From contig NZ_OCNK01000001.1 in assembly GCF_900230285.1 (NCBI RefSeq), forward strand, positions 372,001-436,000: 64,000 bases of DNA, given 5' to 3'. The stretch comes from Blastococcus haudaquaticus. Lineage in GTDB: Bacteria > Actinomycetota > Actinomycetes > Mycobacteriales > Geodermatophilaceae. This document shows, piece after piece, positions 1 to 9,367 of the stretch (positions within the stretch are counted from its first letter, which is position 1; each line of letters begins with the position of its first letter). Below the pieces are notes generated by a model that saw nothing but the letters and a program-made list of their open reading frames with translations, had not been told where the DNA came from and did not search any database. The translations under genes and the position numbers were made by a program.

Positions 1-577
1 CTACGTGCTCGATCTCGTGCCCCACGGCGACTCGCGCGGCCGCTTCACCGAGTGGTACCGCGCCGACGTCCTGTCCGAGGTCACCGGGGCCGGGCTGACG
101 CTGGCCCAGGCCAACCACAGCGTGTCCGCGCGTGGCGTGCTGCGGGGCGTCCACTTCGCCCTCGTGCCACCCGGTCAGGCCAAGTACGTCTACTGCCCGG
201 CCGGGAAGGTGCTCGACGTGGTCGTCGACGTCCGGGTCGGCTCCCCCACGTTCGGGGTGCACGACGCCGTCGTCCTGGACAGCGAGCAGCCGCGGGCGGT
301 CTACCTCTCGGAGGGGCTCGGGCACGCCTTCCTCTCGCTGGCCGACCACAGCTCGGTGACCTACCTCGTGTCGACCGGCTACTCCCCCGGCCGCGAGTTC
401 GGCGTCGACCCGATGGACCCGGAGCTCGACCTGCCGTGGCCGTCCGGTCTCGAGTTCGAGTTCTCGGCCAAGGACCGGGCCGCCCCGACGCTCGCCGAGG
501 CCCGGGAGAAGGGGCTGCTGCCCACCATGGAGCAGTGCGCGGCCCGGTACGCCGAACGCCGTACGCCGTCGCACTGA
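1..577 (+). CDS. rmlC: dTDP-4-dehydrorhamnose 3,5-epimerase (5' end outside window)
   Basis: This enzyme epimerises dTDP-4-keto-6-deoxyglucose at C3 and C5, the third step of dTDP-L-rhamnose synthesis in the cytoplasm. The frame is already open at the window edge. Family members carry a further 10 or so N-terminal residues, so the GTG at position 5 is internal and the gene is truncated by the window. Family blocks visible are HGDSRGRFTEWYR, QANHSVSARGVLRGVHF (which contains the conserved active-site His) and LGHAFLSL. rmlA follows 81 bp downstream on the same strand, so the two are probably co-transcribed. rmlB and rmlD are not in the window. The identity is secure; only the start is missing. 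Confidence 0.93.
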   Translation, partial: YVLDLVPHGDSRGRFTEWYRADVLSEVTGAGLTLAQANHSVSARGVLRGVHFALVPPGQAKYVYCPAGKVLDVVVDVRVGSPTFGVHDAVVLDSEQPRAVYLSEGLGHAFLSLADHSSVTYLVSTGYSPGREFGVDPMDPELDLPWPSGLEFEFSAKDRAAPTLAEAREKGLLPTMEQCAARYAERRTPSH

Positions 578-658
578 GGGCGGACGTCCGGTCCTCCCTT
601 GTGGGGAGGACCCCGCTCGGCGCCGGGTTCCGGGCGCGCGCACGGATACGGTGACGAG

Positions 659-1528
659 GTGCGAGGCATCATTCTGGCGGGCGGCACCGGCAGCCGGCTC
701 TTCCCCATCACGCAGGCCGTCAGCAAGCAGCTCATGCCGGTCTACGACAAGCCGATGATCTACTACCCGCTCTCCACGCTGATGATGGCCGGGGTGCGCG
801 AGGTGCTGGTCATCACCACGCCCGGGGACCAGGACGCCTTCCGGGACCTGCTCGGCGACGGCAGCCGGCTGGGCATGCGGCTCGAGTACGCCGTCCAGCC
901 CCGGCCCGAAGGACTCGCTCAGGCCTTCCTGATCGCCGCGGACTTCCTCGACGGCGAGGCGGCGGCGCTGGTGCTGGGCGACAACATCTTCTACGGCGCC
1001 GGGCTCGGAACGGCGCTGAGCCGCCTCCCCACGCCCGCCGGCGGGCACGTCTTCGCCTACCACGTCGCCAACCCCCGCGAGTACGGCGTCGTGGAGTTCG
1101 ACGCCGAGGGCCGGGTGCTCTCCATCGAGGAGAAGCCCGCCCGGCCCAAGAGCTCCTACGCGGTGCCGGGCCTCTACTTCTACGCGGGCGACGTCGTCGA
1201 GGTGGCCCGGGGCATCACGCCGAGCGCGCGGGGCGAGCTGGAGATCACGGCGGTCAACGAGCACTACCTGCGCGAAGGACGGCTGACCGTCACCGCCCTC
1301 GACCGGGGCACCGCCTGGCTGGACACCGGCACGTTCGCGTCCCTGCGACAGGCCACGGAGTTCGTCTCCGTCGTCGAGGAACGCCAGGGCCTCAAGATCG
1401 GCTGCATCGAGGAGGTCGCCTGGCGCAACGGCTGGCTGGACGACGACGGGCTGCGACGTGCCGCCGGACCGCTGGGCAAGAGCGGCTACGGCGACTACCT
1501 CCTCGCCCTGCTGAGCGAGCGCGTCTGA
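659..1528 (+). CDS. rmlA: Glucose-1-phosphate thymidylyltransferase
   Basis: It makes dTDP-glucose from dTTP and glucose-1-phosphate, the first step toward dTDP-L-rhamnose. The 289-residue product matches the usual family length. The N terminus [18 protein letters not shown] carries the nucleotide-binding loop, followed by [43 protein letters not shown] and WLDTGTF, all RmlA signatures. The GTG at 659 was chosen because the protein then starts exactly at the family N terminus. An upstream TTG in the same frame would add 20 unrelated residues. It sits just after rmlC and feeds the rhamnosyltransferase WbbL encoded at 4.5-5.4 kb. Confidence 0.95.
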   Translation: MRGIILAGGTGSRLFPITQAVSKQLMPVYDKPMIYYPLSTLMMAGVREVLVITTPGDQDAFRDLLGDGSRLGMRLEYAVQPRPEGLAQAFLIAADFLDGEAAALVLGDNIFYGAGLGTALSRLPTPAGGHVFAYHVANPREYGVVEFDAEGRVLSIEEKPARPKSSYAVPGLYFYAGDVVEVARGITPSARGELEITAVNEHYLREGRLTVTALDRGTAWLDTGTFASLRQATEFVSVVEERQGLKIGCIEEVAWRNGWLDDDGLRRAAGPLGKSGYGDYLLALLSERV

Positions 1529-1559
1529 CCCCCGCCCCTTCCCGGAGGGCGCGCGCCGC

Positions 1560-2477
1560 TCAGATCGACCGGTAGTCGGTGGGCGCGAAGCGCGGGCCGT
1601 GGCGGGGACGGCGAGCCCCGCCGACCAGCAGCAACCGGACCACCCGCTGCCGCTGACCGCGCCACGGCTCCAGCAGCTCGAGCATCTCCGCGTCATCGGT
1701 GTTCCGCTGCCCGGCGAGCGCGAAGCCGACGATGTTCTTCAGGTGGTAGTCGCCCACGCTGACGGTGTCGGGGCAGCCGAGGGCCCGCTGGACCACCTCC
1801 GCCGCCGTCCAGACGCCGATCCCGGGGACGGAGCACAGCCGCTTCCGCAGCGCCGCCGAGTCGCCCGCGACCTCCGGCTCGAACTTCGCGGCGACGGAGG
1901 CCACCGCGCGCAGCGCCCGCCGCCGGGCGCCGTCCAGACCGCAGCGGTGCCACTCCCAGTCGGTGACCTCGAGGACCCTCCGCGGCGACGGCGGCACGCG
2001 CATGCCCTCGGGGGCGGGCCCGGGCGCCGGTTCGCCGGCCAGGCGCAGCAGCTCGCGCCACACGCGGTTGGCCTCGACGGTGGTGACCTTCTGCTCGAGG
2101 ACGGCGGGGGCGAGCGCGTCCCAGGTGCGCCCGGTGCGGCCCAGCCGCAGCCACGGCGTGCGGCGGTGCAGGTCCCCGATCAGCGGGTGGCCCCCCGGGT
2201 CGAACTCGTCGCACCGGTCCGAGGCACCGAGCCATCCGGGCACCGCCGCGGCGGCCCAGCCGGCGCCCGGTCCCCACGCCGAGATCCGCACGGCGCCGAG
2301 GGACATCGAGATCCGCACCGTCGCCGGGCCCTCCGGCGTCGTGGTCGTCCGCCAGAGCCCGTCGTCCGCGATGCGGAACGTCGGGTCGCCGGTCCCCCGC
2401 CGGTTCGGCGACAGGCTCCGGACGACGTCCAGCGGCCAGTCCGGCCGGAACTCCGTCTCGACGGCGGCGGCCGGCAC
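1560..2477 (-). CDS. DNA-3-methyladenine glycosylase II-like (AlkA/HhH-GPD family)
   Basis: A probable base-excision repair glycosylase that removes alkylated purines. The 305-residue product has an AlkA-type N-terminal half and a helix-hairpin-helix region near residues 210-240 (LCSVPGIGVWTAAEV), followed by VSVGDYHLKN, where the Asp is the expected catalytic residue of the HhH-GPD superfamily. No C-terminal iron-sulfur Cys cluster is present, which argues for AlkA rather than Nth/MutY. It starts with GTG. The gene converges with rmlA, leaving about 30 bp between the stops. It may be read through from the polysaccharide cluster upstream but has no obvious link to it. Confidence 0.82.
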   Translation of the reverse strand: MPAAAVETEFRPDWPLDVVRSLSPNRRGTGDPTFRIADDGLWRTTTTPEGPATVRISMSLGAVRISAWGPGAGWAAAAVPGWLGASDRCDEFDPGGHPLIGDLHRRTPWLRLGRTGRTWDALAPAVLEQKVTTVEANRVWRELLRLAGEPAPGPAPEGMRVPPSPRRVLEVTDWEWHRCGLDGARRRALRAVASVAAKFEPEVAGDSAALRKRLCSVPGIGVWTAAEVVQRALGCPDTVSVGDYHLKNIVGFALAGQRNTDDAEMLELLEPWRGQRQRVVRLLLVGGARRPRHGPRFAPTDYRSI

Positions 2478-2530
2478 GGTGCTGGTCAGGACGTTCCCCC
2501 GGGGTGGTTCGGTCAGGTGGTGGCGGGCGG

Positions 2531-2579
2531 GGCCGTGCTCAGCGCCGGGCCATGCTCAGCGCCGGGCCATGCTCAGCGC
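2531..2579. repeat. 17-bp direct repeat, 2.5 copies
   Basis: The unit GCTCAGCGCCGGGCCAT occurs at 2537-2553 and 2554-2570, with a partial third copy at 2571-2579. The last copy contains the TGA stop of the minus-strand SDR gene. The array lies in the 95-bp gap between the SDR stop and the glycosylase start. It looks like replication slippage; no function is evident. Confidence 0.8.
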
Positions 2580-3343
2580 GGCGCCATCCGCAGCGCGCCG
2601 TCCATCCGGATGACCTCGCCGTTGAGGTAGCCGTGCTCGACGATCGCGAGCGCGAGCTCGGCGAAGTCGGTCGGGCGGCCGAGGCGCTTGGGAAAGGGTA
2701 TGCCCGCCGAGAGCGCCGTCCGGGCCTCCTCGGGCAGGCTGCCGAGCAGCGGCGTGTCGACCAGGCCCGGGGCGATGGTGCAGACCCGGACGCCGACGGC
2801 GGACAGGTCCCGCGCGGCGGGCAGGGTCAGGCCCACGATGCCGCCCTTGGACGCCGCGTACGCGACCTGGCCGATCTGACCGTCGTAGGCCGCGATCGAG
2901 GCGGTGTTGACGACCACACCCCGCTCGCCGTCCTCCTCCGGCTCGGTGGCGGCCATGGCCGCGGCGGCCAGCCGCAGGACGTTGAAGGTGCCGACCAGGT
3001 TGACCATGACGGTGCGGGTGAAGGCGCCCAGGTCGTGCGGTTCCCCGGCTCGGCCGACGGTGCGCTGGGCCCAGCCGATGCCGGCGCAGTTGATCGCGAT
3101 GCGCAACGGCCGGTCCTTGCCCGTCGCGTCGGCGATGCCCGCCTGCACCGACGCCTCGTCGGTGACGTCGGTGCGGACGAACGTCGCGTCCCCGCCCAGC
3201 TCCCCGGCCAGCGCGGCGCCCTTGTCCTCCTGCAGGTCCAGGATCGTGACGGCGACCCCGCGGGCGGCCAGGGCTCGGCTGGTGGCCTCGCCGAGCCCGG
3301 AGGCCCCACCCGAGACCACGGCGGCGACGTCGAAGTTCTTCAT
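2573..3343 (-). CDS. Short-chain dehydrogenase/reductase
   Basis: An NAD(P)-dependent oxidoreductase of the classical SDR family, 256 residues. The Rossmann loop is [10 protein letters not shown], followed by a beta2 DLQE, which favours NAD(H). The NAG-type motif appears as NCAGIGWAQ. The catalytic Ser is in [11 protein letters not shown], and the YxxxK motif is YAASKGG. The ending [16 protein letters not shown] resembles type-2 3-hydroxyacyl-CoA dehydrogenases, so a role in fatty or branched acyl-CoA oxidation is possible, but the substrate cannot be read from sequence. ATG at 3343 is chosen because the family N terminus begins there. A -10-like TACCTT ends 7 nt before it, so a leaderless message is possible. 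Confidence 0.88.
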   Translation of the reverse strand: MKNFDVAAVVSGGASGLGEATSRALAARGVAVTILDLQEDKGAALAGELGGDATFVRTDVTDEASVQAGIADATGKDRPLRIAINCAGIGWAQRTVGRAGEPHDLGAFTRTVMVNLVGTFNVLRLAAAAMAATEPEEDGERGVVVNTASIAAYDGQIGQVAYAASKGGIVGLTLPAARDLSAVGVRVCTIAPGLVDTPLLGSLPEEARTALSAGIPFPKRLGRPTDFAELALAIVEHGYLNGEVIRMDGALRMAPR

Positions 3344-3350
3344 GCCCGGC

Positions 3351-3356
3351 AAGGTA
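3351..3356 (-). promoter_or_regulatory. Possible -10 box for a leaderless SDR transcript
   Basis: On the minus strand the hexamer TACCTT fits TANNNT and ends 7 nt before the ATG at 3343, which would place transcription start at or next to the start codon. No convincing -35 element is visible, and the gene could also be transcribed from manC, which ends 28 bp upstream. Confidence 0.35.
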
Positions 3357-3371
3357 TCCCGGCGCCCCGTG

Positions 3372-4472
3372 TCAGCCGAACCGCGACCCGTGCCGGCGCT
3401 CCACCTCGGCCAGCAGCTGCTTGACCCGTTCGGCGTCCCCGGCCGGGCAGACCATGGTGACGTCGGCCGTGTGCACCACGACGCTGTCCCGCACGCCGAC
3501 CAGGGCGACCAGGTGCTCGGGGTCGTCGCTGAAGACGATGTTCCCGGCCGCGTCGAGGGCGACGACCATCCCGGAGACGGCGTTGCCGGCCTCGTCGGTG
3601 CTGAGGGTGCTGGCCAGCGCCGGCCACGAGCCGACGTCGAGCCAGTCGACGTCGAGGTCGACGACGAGCACGCGCCCGGGCTCGGCCGCGGCCGGCTCGA
3701 GGACGGCGTAGTCGACGCTGATCTTCGGCAGGGTCGGGAAGACCTCGGCCAGGACGGCCTCACGGTCCGGCCCGGACGGCGCGGCCACGATGCGGGCGAG
3801 CCCGTCGGCCGACGCCGGCAGGTGCTCGCCGAGGGCGTCGAGGACGGTCCGGGCCCGCCAGACGAACATGCCGGAGTTCCACAGGTACTGACCCGAGTCG
3901 AGGTACTGCTGCGCCGTCGCGAGGTCCGGCTTCTCCCGGAAGGAGGCGGCCTCGGCCACCCCCGCCACCTCGGTGGCCGGGCCGCGCTGCACGTAGCCGA
4001 AACCGGTCGCCGGCGACGTCGGCGTGATGCCGAGGGTGACCAGCGCGCGCGGCCGGGCGGCCAGGGCGTCGTAGGCGGTCTCGAGGGCGGCCGCGAACCG
4101 CTCGACGGGCCGGATGACGTGGTCGGCGCTGACCACCGCCAGCTCCGCCTCGGGGTCGACGTCGGCGACCAGCGCGGCGGCGAGGCCGACGGCGTTGGCG
4201 GTGTCCCGCGCCACCGGCTCGAGGATCAGCCGGTCGGCCCGCAGCTCGGGCAGCGCGGCGGCGACCTGCTCGCCGTACCGGGCGGCGGTGCACACCCAGA
4301 TCTGCTCGGCCGGCAGCAGCGCCCGGAGCCGGGCGAAGGCCTCGGCCAGGAGGCTGTGCGCGCCGCCGGTCCCGTCGGCGACCACGTCGAGCAGCTGCTT
4401 GGGACGCTCGGCGCGGGACAGCGGCCACAGCCGAGTCCCCGAGCCTCCGGCCATGATCACCGCGTGCCTCAT
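3372..4472 (-). CDS. manC: Mannose-1-phosphate guanylyltransferase
   Basis: It makes GDP-mannose from GTP and mannose-1-phosphate. The 366-residue protein has the nucleotidyltransferase loop [14 protein letters not shown] at residues 7-20, then [34 protein letters not shown] and DWLDVGSW, all standard for this family. It has no C-terminal phosphomannose isomerase extension, so it is monofunctional. The ATG at 4472 lies 1 bp after the wbbL stop, so the two are almost certainly co-translated. The same wbbL-manB pair exists in Mycobacterium tuberculosis (Rv3265c-Rv3264c). It would supply mannose donor for the GT4 enzymes of this cluster. Confidence 0.95.
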   Translation of the reverse strand: MRHAVIMAGGSGTRLWPLSRAERPKQLLDVVADGTGGAHSLLAEAFARLRALLPAEQIWVCTAARYGEQVAAALPELRADRLILEPVARDTANAVGLAAALVADVDPEAELAVVSADHVIRPVERFAAALETAYDALAARPRALVTLGITPTSPATGFGYVQRGPATEVAGVAEAASFREKPDLATAQQYLDSGQYLWNSGMFVWRARTVLDALGEHLPASADGLARIVAAPSGPDREAVLAEVFPTLPKISVDYAVLEPAAAEPGRVLVVDLDVDWLDVGSWPALASTLSTDEAGNAVSGMVVALDAAGNIVFSDDPEHLVALVGVRDSVVVHTADVTMVCPAGDAERVKQLLAEVERRHGSRFG

Positions 4473-4473
4473 G

Positions 4474-5397
4474 TCACCCCTTCTTCTGCAGCCGGCGCCC
4501 GCCGGCCGCCCGTCCGGTCCTCTGCAGCGCCGCCACCGTCCACCGCGGTCGGGCTCCGGCTGCCACGCGCCCGCTGATGTAGGCCAGCCCCATCCGGGCG
4601 CCCAGTCCGGCGCGCAGCGCGGCCCGGAGCGGCGCGTACCGCCGGCCGGGGTAGCGGCGGGACAGGTATCGCAGCGCGCTCGTGTGGTGCACCCGCTGCA
4701 TGCGGTGCGGTTCCCGCCGGGTGGAGTGACCGCCCTCGTGCACCACGACGGCCGAGGGCGCGTACACGTGCAGCCAGCCGGCCTGCGACATGCGGTCGGC
4801 CAGGTCGACGTCCTCGAAGTACATGAAGTAGCTCGGGTCGAAGCCGCCCACGGCGTCGAACGCCTCCAGGCGGACCAGGAGGCAGGAGCCCGACAGCCAG
4901 CCGGCGGGGCGCTCCCGCGGCGCCTCGCTCTCCCGCCGGTACCGCGCCGTCCACGGGTTGGCGGGCCAGGCCCAGCCGAGCAGGGCGTGCCCCGCACCGG
5001 TGGACAGCTGCGGCAGGTCGCGGGCGGAGGGGTACAGCTGACCGTCCGGGGTCCGGATGGCCGGGCCCGTCGTCGCCGCGCGCGGCCACCGCTCGGCGAC
5101 CGCGAGCAGCTCGTCGACGGACCCCGCCTCGAACCGGACGTCGGGGTTGGCGACCAGGGCGTAGGTGCCCTCGGCGCCGGCGAGCCCGGCGTTGGCGGCG
5201 GCGCCGTAGCCGATGTTCCCGCCGGTGCGCAGCAGGGTCACGTGCGGGAACCGCTCGGCCGCGGCCTCGGGCACGCCGTCGGTGGAGCCGTTGTCCGCGA
5301 GCACCACCTCGACCGGACGGGTCGTCGCCGTGGCCAGCGACTCCAGGAAGCCGTCGAGGGTCTCCCCCGGCGAGTACGTCACCGCCACCACGCGCAT
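4474..5397 (-). CDS. wbbL: Rhamnosyltransferase WbbL-type (GT2)
   Basis: A GT-A glycosyltransferase predicted to move L-rhamnose from dTDP-rhamnose onto a polyprenyl-diphosphate-GlcNAc acceptor at the inner membrane face. The product is 307 residues. Motifs are VVAVTYSPGETL at the N terminus, LADNGSTDG, NIGYGAAANAG, ALVANPDVRF (metal-binding region), WLSGSCLLVR and MYFEDVDLADR, where the ED pair is the expected catalytic base region. The ATG at 5397 gives MRVVAVTYSP, the typical family start, and GGGAACG lies just upstream. The next gene is manC, as in mycobacteria. Together with rmlA and rmlC it points to a rhamnose-containing wall linker or polymer. Confidence 0.9.
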   Translation of the reverse strand: MRVVAVTYSPGETLDGFLESLATATTRPVEVVLADNGSTDGVPEAAAERFPHVTLLRTGGNIGYGAAANAGLAGAEGTYALVANPDVRFEAGSVDELLAVAERWPRAATTGPAIRTPDGQLYPSARDLPQLSTGAGHALLGWAWPANPWTARYRRESEAPRERPAGWLSGSCLLVRLEAFDAVGGFDPSYFMYFEDVDLADRMSQAGWLHVYAPSAVVVHEGGHSTRREPHRMQRVHHTSALRYLSRRYPGRRYAPLRAALRAGLGARMGLAYISGRVAAGARPRWTVAALQRTGRAAGGRRLQKKG

Positions 5398-5491
5398 CGG
5401 CCGCGTTCCCGAGCGCTCGTCCACGACCTCGACCCTACGGTCCGCGCCCGTGGGCCGAAGTCCGACCCCCACTGGGTCGGCCCGCACCCGG

Positions 5492-6646
5492 TCAGCCCGC
5501 GGCGGCGCGCGCGAAGGTCCGCAGGTGGGCCTCCGCCGAGGCCGCCCAGGTGAACTCCGCCGCGCGGGTCACCGCCGCATCCGCCAGCTCCGCCCTCCGG
5601 GCCGGCTCCGTCAGCAGGCGCACCAGTCCGTCGGCCAGGTCTCCCGGCGTCGACTCCACGTACTCGACGGCGTCCCCGCCCACCTCCGGGATCGCCAGGT
5701 GGGGGCTGGTGAGCACCGCCGCACCGCAGGCCATCGCCTCCAGCACGGGCAGGCCGAAGCCCTCGCCCAGGCTGGGATAGGCGACCACCTCGGCGCCGCC
5801 CAGGAGCCCCGCGAGCTGCTCGAGCGGCAGGTACCCGGGGGCCAGCACCTCGAGGTCGTCGGGGACGGCGGCCAGCGCCGGGTCGACCCGGTCGTCCCAG
5901 CCGCGCCCGCCGGCCAGGACCAGCGCCGGCGGATCGTCGACCCGCCGGCAGGCCTGCTGCCAGCCGGCGATGAGCGCCGGCACGTTCTTGCGCGGCTCGA
6001 TCGTCCCCAGGAAGGCCACGTAGCGGCGCGCCGCCAGGCCCAGCGTGGCGCGTGCCTGCTCCCGCTCCTCCGGCGAGGGCAGGTGGAAGCTCACGGGGTC
6101 GACACCGTGGTGGGCGACGTCGACCCGCTCGCGCGTCGCGCCGGCCACCCGCGCCAGCTCGTCCAGGGTCGCCCGGGAGGGCACGACGCACCGGGCCGCC
6201 AGCCGCAGGGAGGCCCGCGTCCACGTGCGGAAGAACGTCCGCTTCACCGGCTGGTGCACCTCGGGCGAGGTGAAGAACGTCGCGTCGTGCAGCGTCGTCA
6301 CCACCGGCAGACCGGCGCGCAGCGGGAACGTGTAGTGCGGGCAGTGCAGCACCTGCGCACCCACGGCGCGGGCCACGCGGGGGAGCCCGACCTGCTCCCA
6401 GGCCAGCCGGGCGGGACGGCTCTCGATCGCCGGCGGAGCCGCCACCACGTCGGCCGAGGGCAGCAGCGTCCCGTACAGCTCGAGGTCGCGGGCCTGGCAG
6501 ACCACGGCCAGCGACGCGCCCACCTCCTGCAACGCAGGCAGCAACTGGTCCACGTAGCGGCCGACGCCCCCGCGGTCGGCCGGGACGGCGGTGGCGTCGA
6601 CGAGGACGCGCGTGCGGGCTCCGGCCCCCATGACCCCGCCCCCCAT
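5492..6646 (-). CDS. GT4-family glycosyltransferase
   Basis: A retaining GT-B glycosyltransferase of about 384 residues. The N-terminal half contains DRGGVGRYVDQLLPAL (acceptor-side loop) and TLHDATFF. The C-terminal half has FLGTIEPRKN and the GT4 nucleotide-sugar site GEGFGLPVLEAMACG with the EX7E spacing. I chose the ATG at 6646 because GGGAGG precedes it by 6 nt. A second in-frame ATG at 6631 would remove five residues. It lies 94 bp upstream of wbbL and 74 bp after the previous GT4. Donor and acceptor are unknown; with manC nearby a mannosyltransferase is plausible. Confidence 0.88.
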   Translation of the reverse strand: MGGGVMGAGARTRVLVDATAVPADRGGVGRYVDQLLPALQEVGASLAVVCQARDLELYGTLLPSADVVAAPPAIESRPARLAWEQVGLPRVARAVGAQVLHCPHYTFPLRAGLPVVTTLHDATFFTSPEVHQPVKRTFFRTWTRASLRLAARCVVPSRATLDELARVAGATRERVDVAHHGVDPVSFHLPSPEEREQARATLGLAARRYVAFLGTIEPRKNVPALIAGWQQACRRVDDPPALVLAGGRGWDDRVDPALAAVPDDLEVLAPGYLPLEQLAGLLGGAEVVAYPSLGEGFGLPVLEAMACGAAVLTSPHLAIPEVGGDAVEYVESTPGDLADGLVRLLTEPARRAELADAAVTRAAEFTWAASAEAHLRTFARAAAG

Positions 6647-6720
6647 GACCCGCCTCCCGCTCGTCCGTCGGTGGACGCAGCACACGATACGGGCGGCGCA
6701 CCGGGCGACCACCGGACCGG

Positions 6721-7818
6721 TCAGAGCCGGCCGTACAGCTCCCACATCCGCCGGGCGGTCGTGTCCCAGGAGAAGTCGGCCGCCCGTGCCGTGCCTCGGG
6801 CCGCGAGCGAGCTCCGCAGGCCGGCGTCGTCGACCACGCGGTGGATGGCCTCGGCCAGGGCACCCACCTCACCGACGGGAGTGAGCAGCGTCGCGCCGCC
6901 CCCGACCTCGGCCAGCGCGGGGTCGTCGGAGGAGACGACCGCCGTGCCGGCGGTCATCGCCTCGAGCACGGGGAGGCCGAAACCCTCGGCCCGGCTCGGC
7001 GCCACCAGGGCGGTCGCCCTCCGCAGGACCACCGCCAGGTCGGCGTCGGCGAGCCGGCCCAGGCTGCGCACGCGACCGGGCGGCAGCCCGGCCCGGGCGG
7101 CCAGCGCGTCCGGGGCGACGCCGCCCCACCCCGGCTGGCCGACGAGGAGCAGCGGCACGTCCGGGCCCGCGGGGTGGGCCAGTGCCTCGATCAGGACGTC
7201 GAGGCCCTTCCGGGGTTCCAGGGTCGCCAGGCTCAGCAGGAAGGGTTCCTCGGGCAGACCCAGGCGACGGGCGCGCTCCGCCGCGTCGTCCGGCTCGGCG
7301 AGACGACCGCTGGCCCCGAGGTGGGCCACCTCGATCGGCGCCCTCGGCTGCAGGTAGCGGGCCAGGTCGTCGGCGACCGCGTGGGTCGGGACGACGATCG
7401 CGTCCGCGTGCCGGGCCGCACGCTCGGCCATCGCCCGATGCCACCGCACGCCCCGCGCGGTGAGGGTCTCCGGATGCGTCCACGGCACCGCGTCGTGCAC
7501 GGTGACCACCAGCGCCCCCCGGCGGACGGGCGGGAGCAGCAGGGTCGGCGCGTGCACCACGTCGGCACCCGTCGGCCGCGGGCCGACCCCCCGCTCCCAG
7601 GCGGCCACGAGCGCGCGGCGCGGCAGCGGGAGCCGACGAGGCCCCGACACCCCCGGCAGCCGGGCGGCGGCGGTCCGGCGGTGCCAGGCCGTCCACCCGG
7701 TGACCGCCGCCCCATCCGGGGCCGTGGTGGCGAGGGCCCCGGCCAGCTCGGTCGAGTACCGGCCCGTCCCCGCGGGAACGGGCGCGAGCACCTGCTCCAG
7801 CAGGACCGCTACGCGCAC
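6721..7818 (-). CDS. GT4-family glycosyltransferase
   Basis: A 365-residue GT-B enzyme with the same architecture as its neighbour: PAGTGRYSTELAGAL near the N terminus, VTVHDAVPWTHPE, SLATLEPRKGLDVLIEAL, and the donor site AEGFGLPVLEAMTAG. It starts with GTG at 7818, giving MRVAVLLEQVLAP. The start lies 7 bp downstream of the WbdD-like gene stop, so the two are probably translated in sequence. The close resemblance to the enzymes at 5.5 and 14.6 kb suggests duplication within the cluster, with each copy making a different linkage of one polymer. Confidence 0.87.
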   Translation of the reverse strand: MRVAVLLEQVLAPVPAGTGRYSTELAGALATTAPDGAAVTGWTAWHRRTAAARLPGVSGPRRLPLPRRALVAAWERGVGPRPTGADVVHAPTLLLPPVRRGALVVTVHDAVPWTHPETLTARGVRWHRAMAERAARHADAIVVPTHAVADDLARYLQPRAPIEVAHLGASGRLAEPDDAAERARRLGLPEEPFLLSLATLEPRKGLDVLIEALAHPAGPDVPLLLVGQPGWGGVAPDALAARAGLPPGRVRSLGRLADADLAVVLRRATALVAPSRAEGFGLPVLEAMTAGTAVVSSDDPALAEVGGGATLLTPVGEVGALAEAIHRVVDDAGLRSSLAARGTARAADFSWDTTARRMWELYGRL

Positions 7819-7825
7819 GTCCCCG

Positions 7826-9289
7826 TCACTGCGCCAGCTCGGTGGCCCGGCGGATGCCGCCGGCCACCTGGTCGTAGAGCTCGTGGAAGCGCGGGTCGAG
7901 CGCCTCCCGCGGCGGGAGCTGGGACTTGCCCTGCTCGGTGGGCTCGCGGGTGCCGGTGGTCAGCGCGTGGACGAGCCAGAGCACCGACACGAGGTCGCCG
8001 TCGAAGTCCGTCGACGACGTGTCGGCGTAGTCGATCAACCGCGCCGTGGTGCCGTCCCAGAGGATGTTCCACGAGCGCACGTCGTTGTGGAACAGGCCCT
8101 CGCCGTGCAGCTCGCGCAGCGCCGCGAGGATCTCGCCGACGATGGCGTCGATCTGCTCCGCGGGCAGCGGCGCACCGGTCTCGAGCAGGTCGCCCGCGAC
8201 ACGGCCGTAGACCACGGTGGCGACGTCCCCGGAGACCTCGTAGTCGATCAGCCGCGGGGCCCGCGAGAGGTGCTGGATGCCGATCAGCGCGGAGATCTCG
8301 TGCGTGATGAGACGGGCGTTGGCCGAGGTCCGCTCCGCCAGCCGGTACTGCTTGATGAAGACGCCGTCGCCCCACATGTAGCGGCGGCTCTCGTGGTCCA
8401 CCACCGCGGCCGAGCCCGGGTATGCCTCCGCCCTGCTGCTCGTGACCGCGTACTCGCGGTCGTTGACCGAGACACGCTCCTTCCGGCTGACCACGTACAG
8501 CGGACGCGCCTTGTCGGACAGGTGCGTCCCGAACATGCCCAGCTGCACGATCTCCACCTCGTCGCGCACCAGCGCGAAGATGTCGAGCTCGTCCTCGGGA
8601 AGGCTGGCGTCCCAGAACAGGTCGGGGTCCTCGCCCTTGCGGGCCAGCTCCAGCACGAGCACGGGCACCCGCTGCAGCAGGTCGCGCATCAGCACCTGCG
8701 TCTGCTCGAGGCCCTGGTGGTAGACGACGTGGTGCAGGACGCTGAGCAACGTCACGACGTCGAACTGCCCGGGGCCGATCGTGGCCACGCTGTCGGCGTC
8801 GAACAGCTGGGTGCGGATGCGGCTCGGGACGCCGTTCAGCTCACCGATCAGCTGCGCGACCTCGGCGTTCGCCGGGTTGCCCTCCCAGCCCTCGGTGACC
8901 ATGCCCCGGTCGGCGAACCAGTAGCAGACGAAGCCCAGGGAGGAGCCCACGTCCAGGAGGCGCTTGCCGCGCACCCGGCCGCCGAAGTGGTTCTCGATCG
9001 CCCGGCACCGGTCCACGCTGTCGCGGGCCGGCTCGGCGATCACGCCGGGCAGGCCGTAGGCGGGCTGGTAGGGCTCGACCTGGGCGGCGAGCGACCGCAG
9101 CTTCTGCAGGCGGAAGTCGAACTGCTGGAAGTGGTTGACCCGCAGGTCGACCTGGCGCACCAGCTCGCTCAGCCCGGACAGGTCCTCGTCGATCCGGTCG
9201 AGCCGGTCAGGGAGCCCCTGGAGGTTCTGGACGCCATCGATCGCTTCCGGCGCCAGCCGGGCGATCGCCGCTCGAAGCTGCTTGCGCAT
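7826..9289 (-). CDS. WbdD-like methyltransferase-kinase fusion, candidate polysaccharide chain terminator
   Basis: The 487-residue protein joins three parts. Residues about 20-75 form a predicted amphipathic helix or coiled coil (heptads around DRIDEDLSGLSELVRQVDLR). Residues about 105-265 are a class I SAM methyltransferase: motif I LLDVGSSLGF at 111-120, acidic loop EGWEGNP, and FDVVTLLSVLHHV. Residues about 300-480 are a small protein-kinase-like fold: FIKQY with K313, E331, the catalytic loop HNDVRSWNIL (H401, D403, N408) and LIDYAD (D420). In E. coli O9a, WbdD phosphorylates and methylates the end of polymannose and so stops growth before ABC export. Here the gene sits among GT4s beside wzm/wzt with a cargo domain, which supports the same role. 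ATG at 9289 is preceded by AAAGGGA. The function is inferred. Confidence 0.7.
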   Translation of the reverse strand: MRKQLRAAIARLAPEAIDGVQNLQGLPDRLDRIDEDLSGLSELVRQVDLRVNHFQQFDFRLQKLRSLAAQVEPYQPAYGLPGVIAEPARDSVDRCRAIENHFGGRVRGKRLLDVGSSLGFVCYWFADRGMVTEGWEGNPANAEVAQLIGELNGVPSRIRTQLFDADSVATIGPGQFDVVTLLSVLHHVVYHQGLEQTQVLMRDLLQRVPVLVLELARKGEDPDLFWDASLPEDELDIFALVRDEVEIVQLGMFGTHLSDKARPLYVVSRKERVSVNDREYAVTSSRAEAYPGSAAVVDHESRRYMWGDGVFIKQYRLAERTSANARLITHEISALIGIQHLSRAPRLIDYEVSGDVATVVYGRVAGDLLETGAPLPAEQIDAIVGEILAALRELHGEGLFHNDVRSWNILWDGTTARLIDYADTSSTDFDGDLVSVLWLVHALTTGTREPTEQGKSQLPPREALDPRFHELYDQVAGGIRRATELAQ

Positions 9290-9367
9290 GCGTGTGGTCC
9301 CTTTCGCTGCTGTGCGCGTGTTCGGAGTGGGGCGCCGTTCGCGGCGCACCCCGTGGGGGGCTGGGCC

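Noticed and set aside
1599-2630. Long plus-strand frame antisense to the AlkA-like gene
   Set aside because: No family motif or ribosome site; the opposite strand has an intact helix-hairpin-helix glycosylase.
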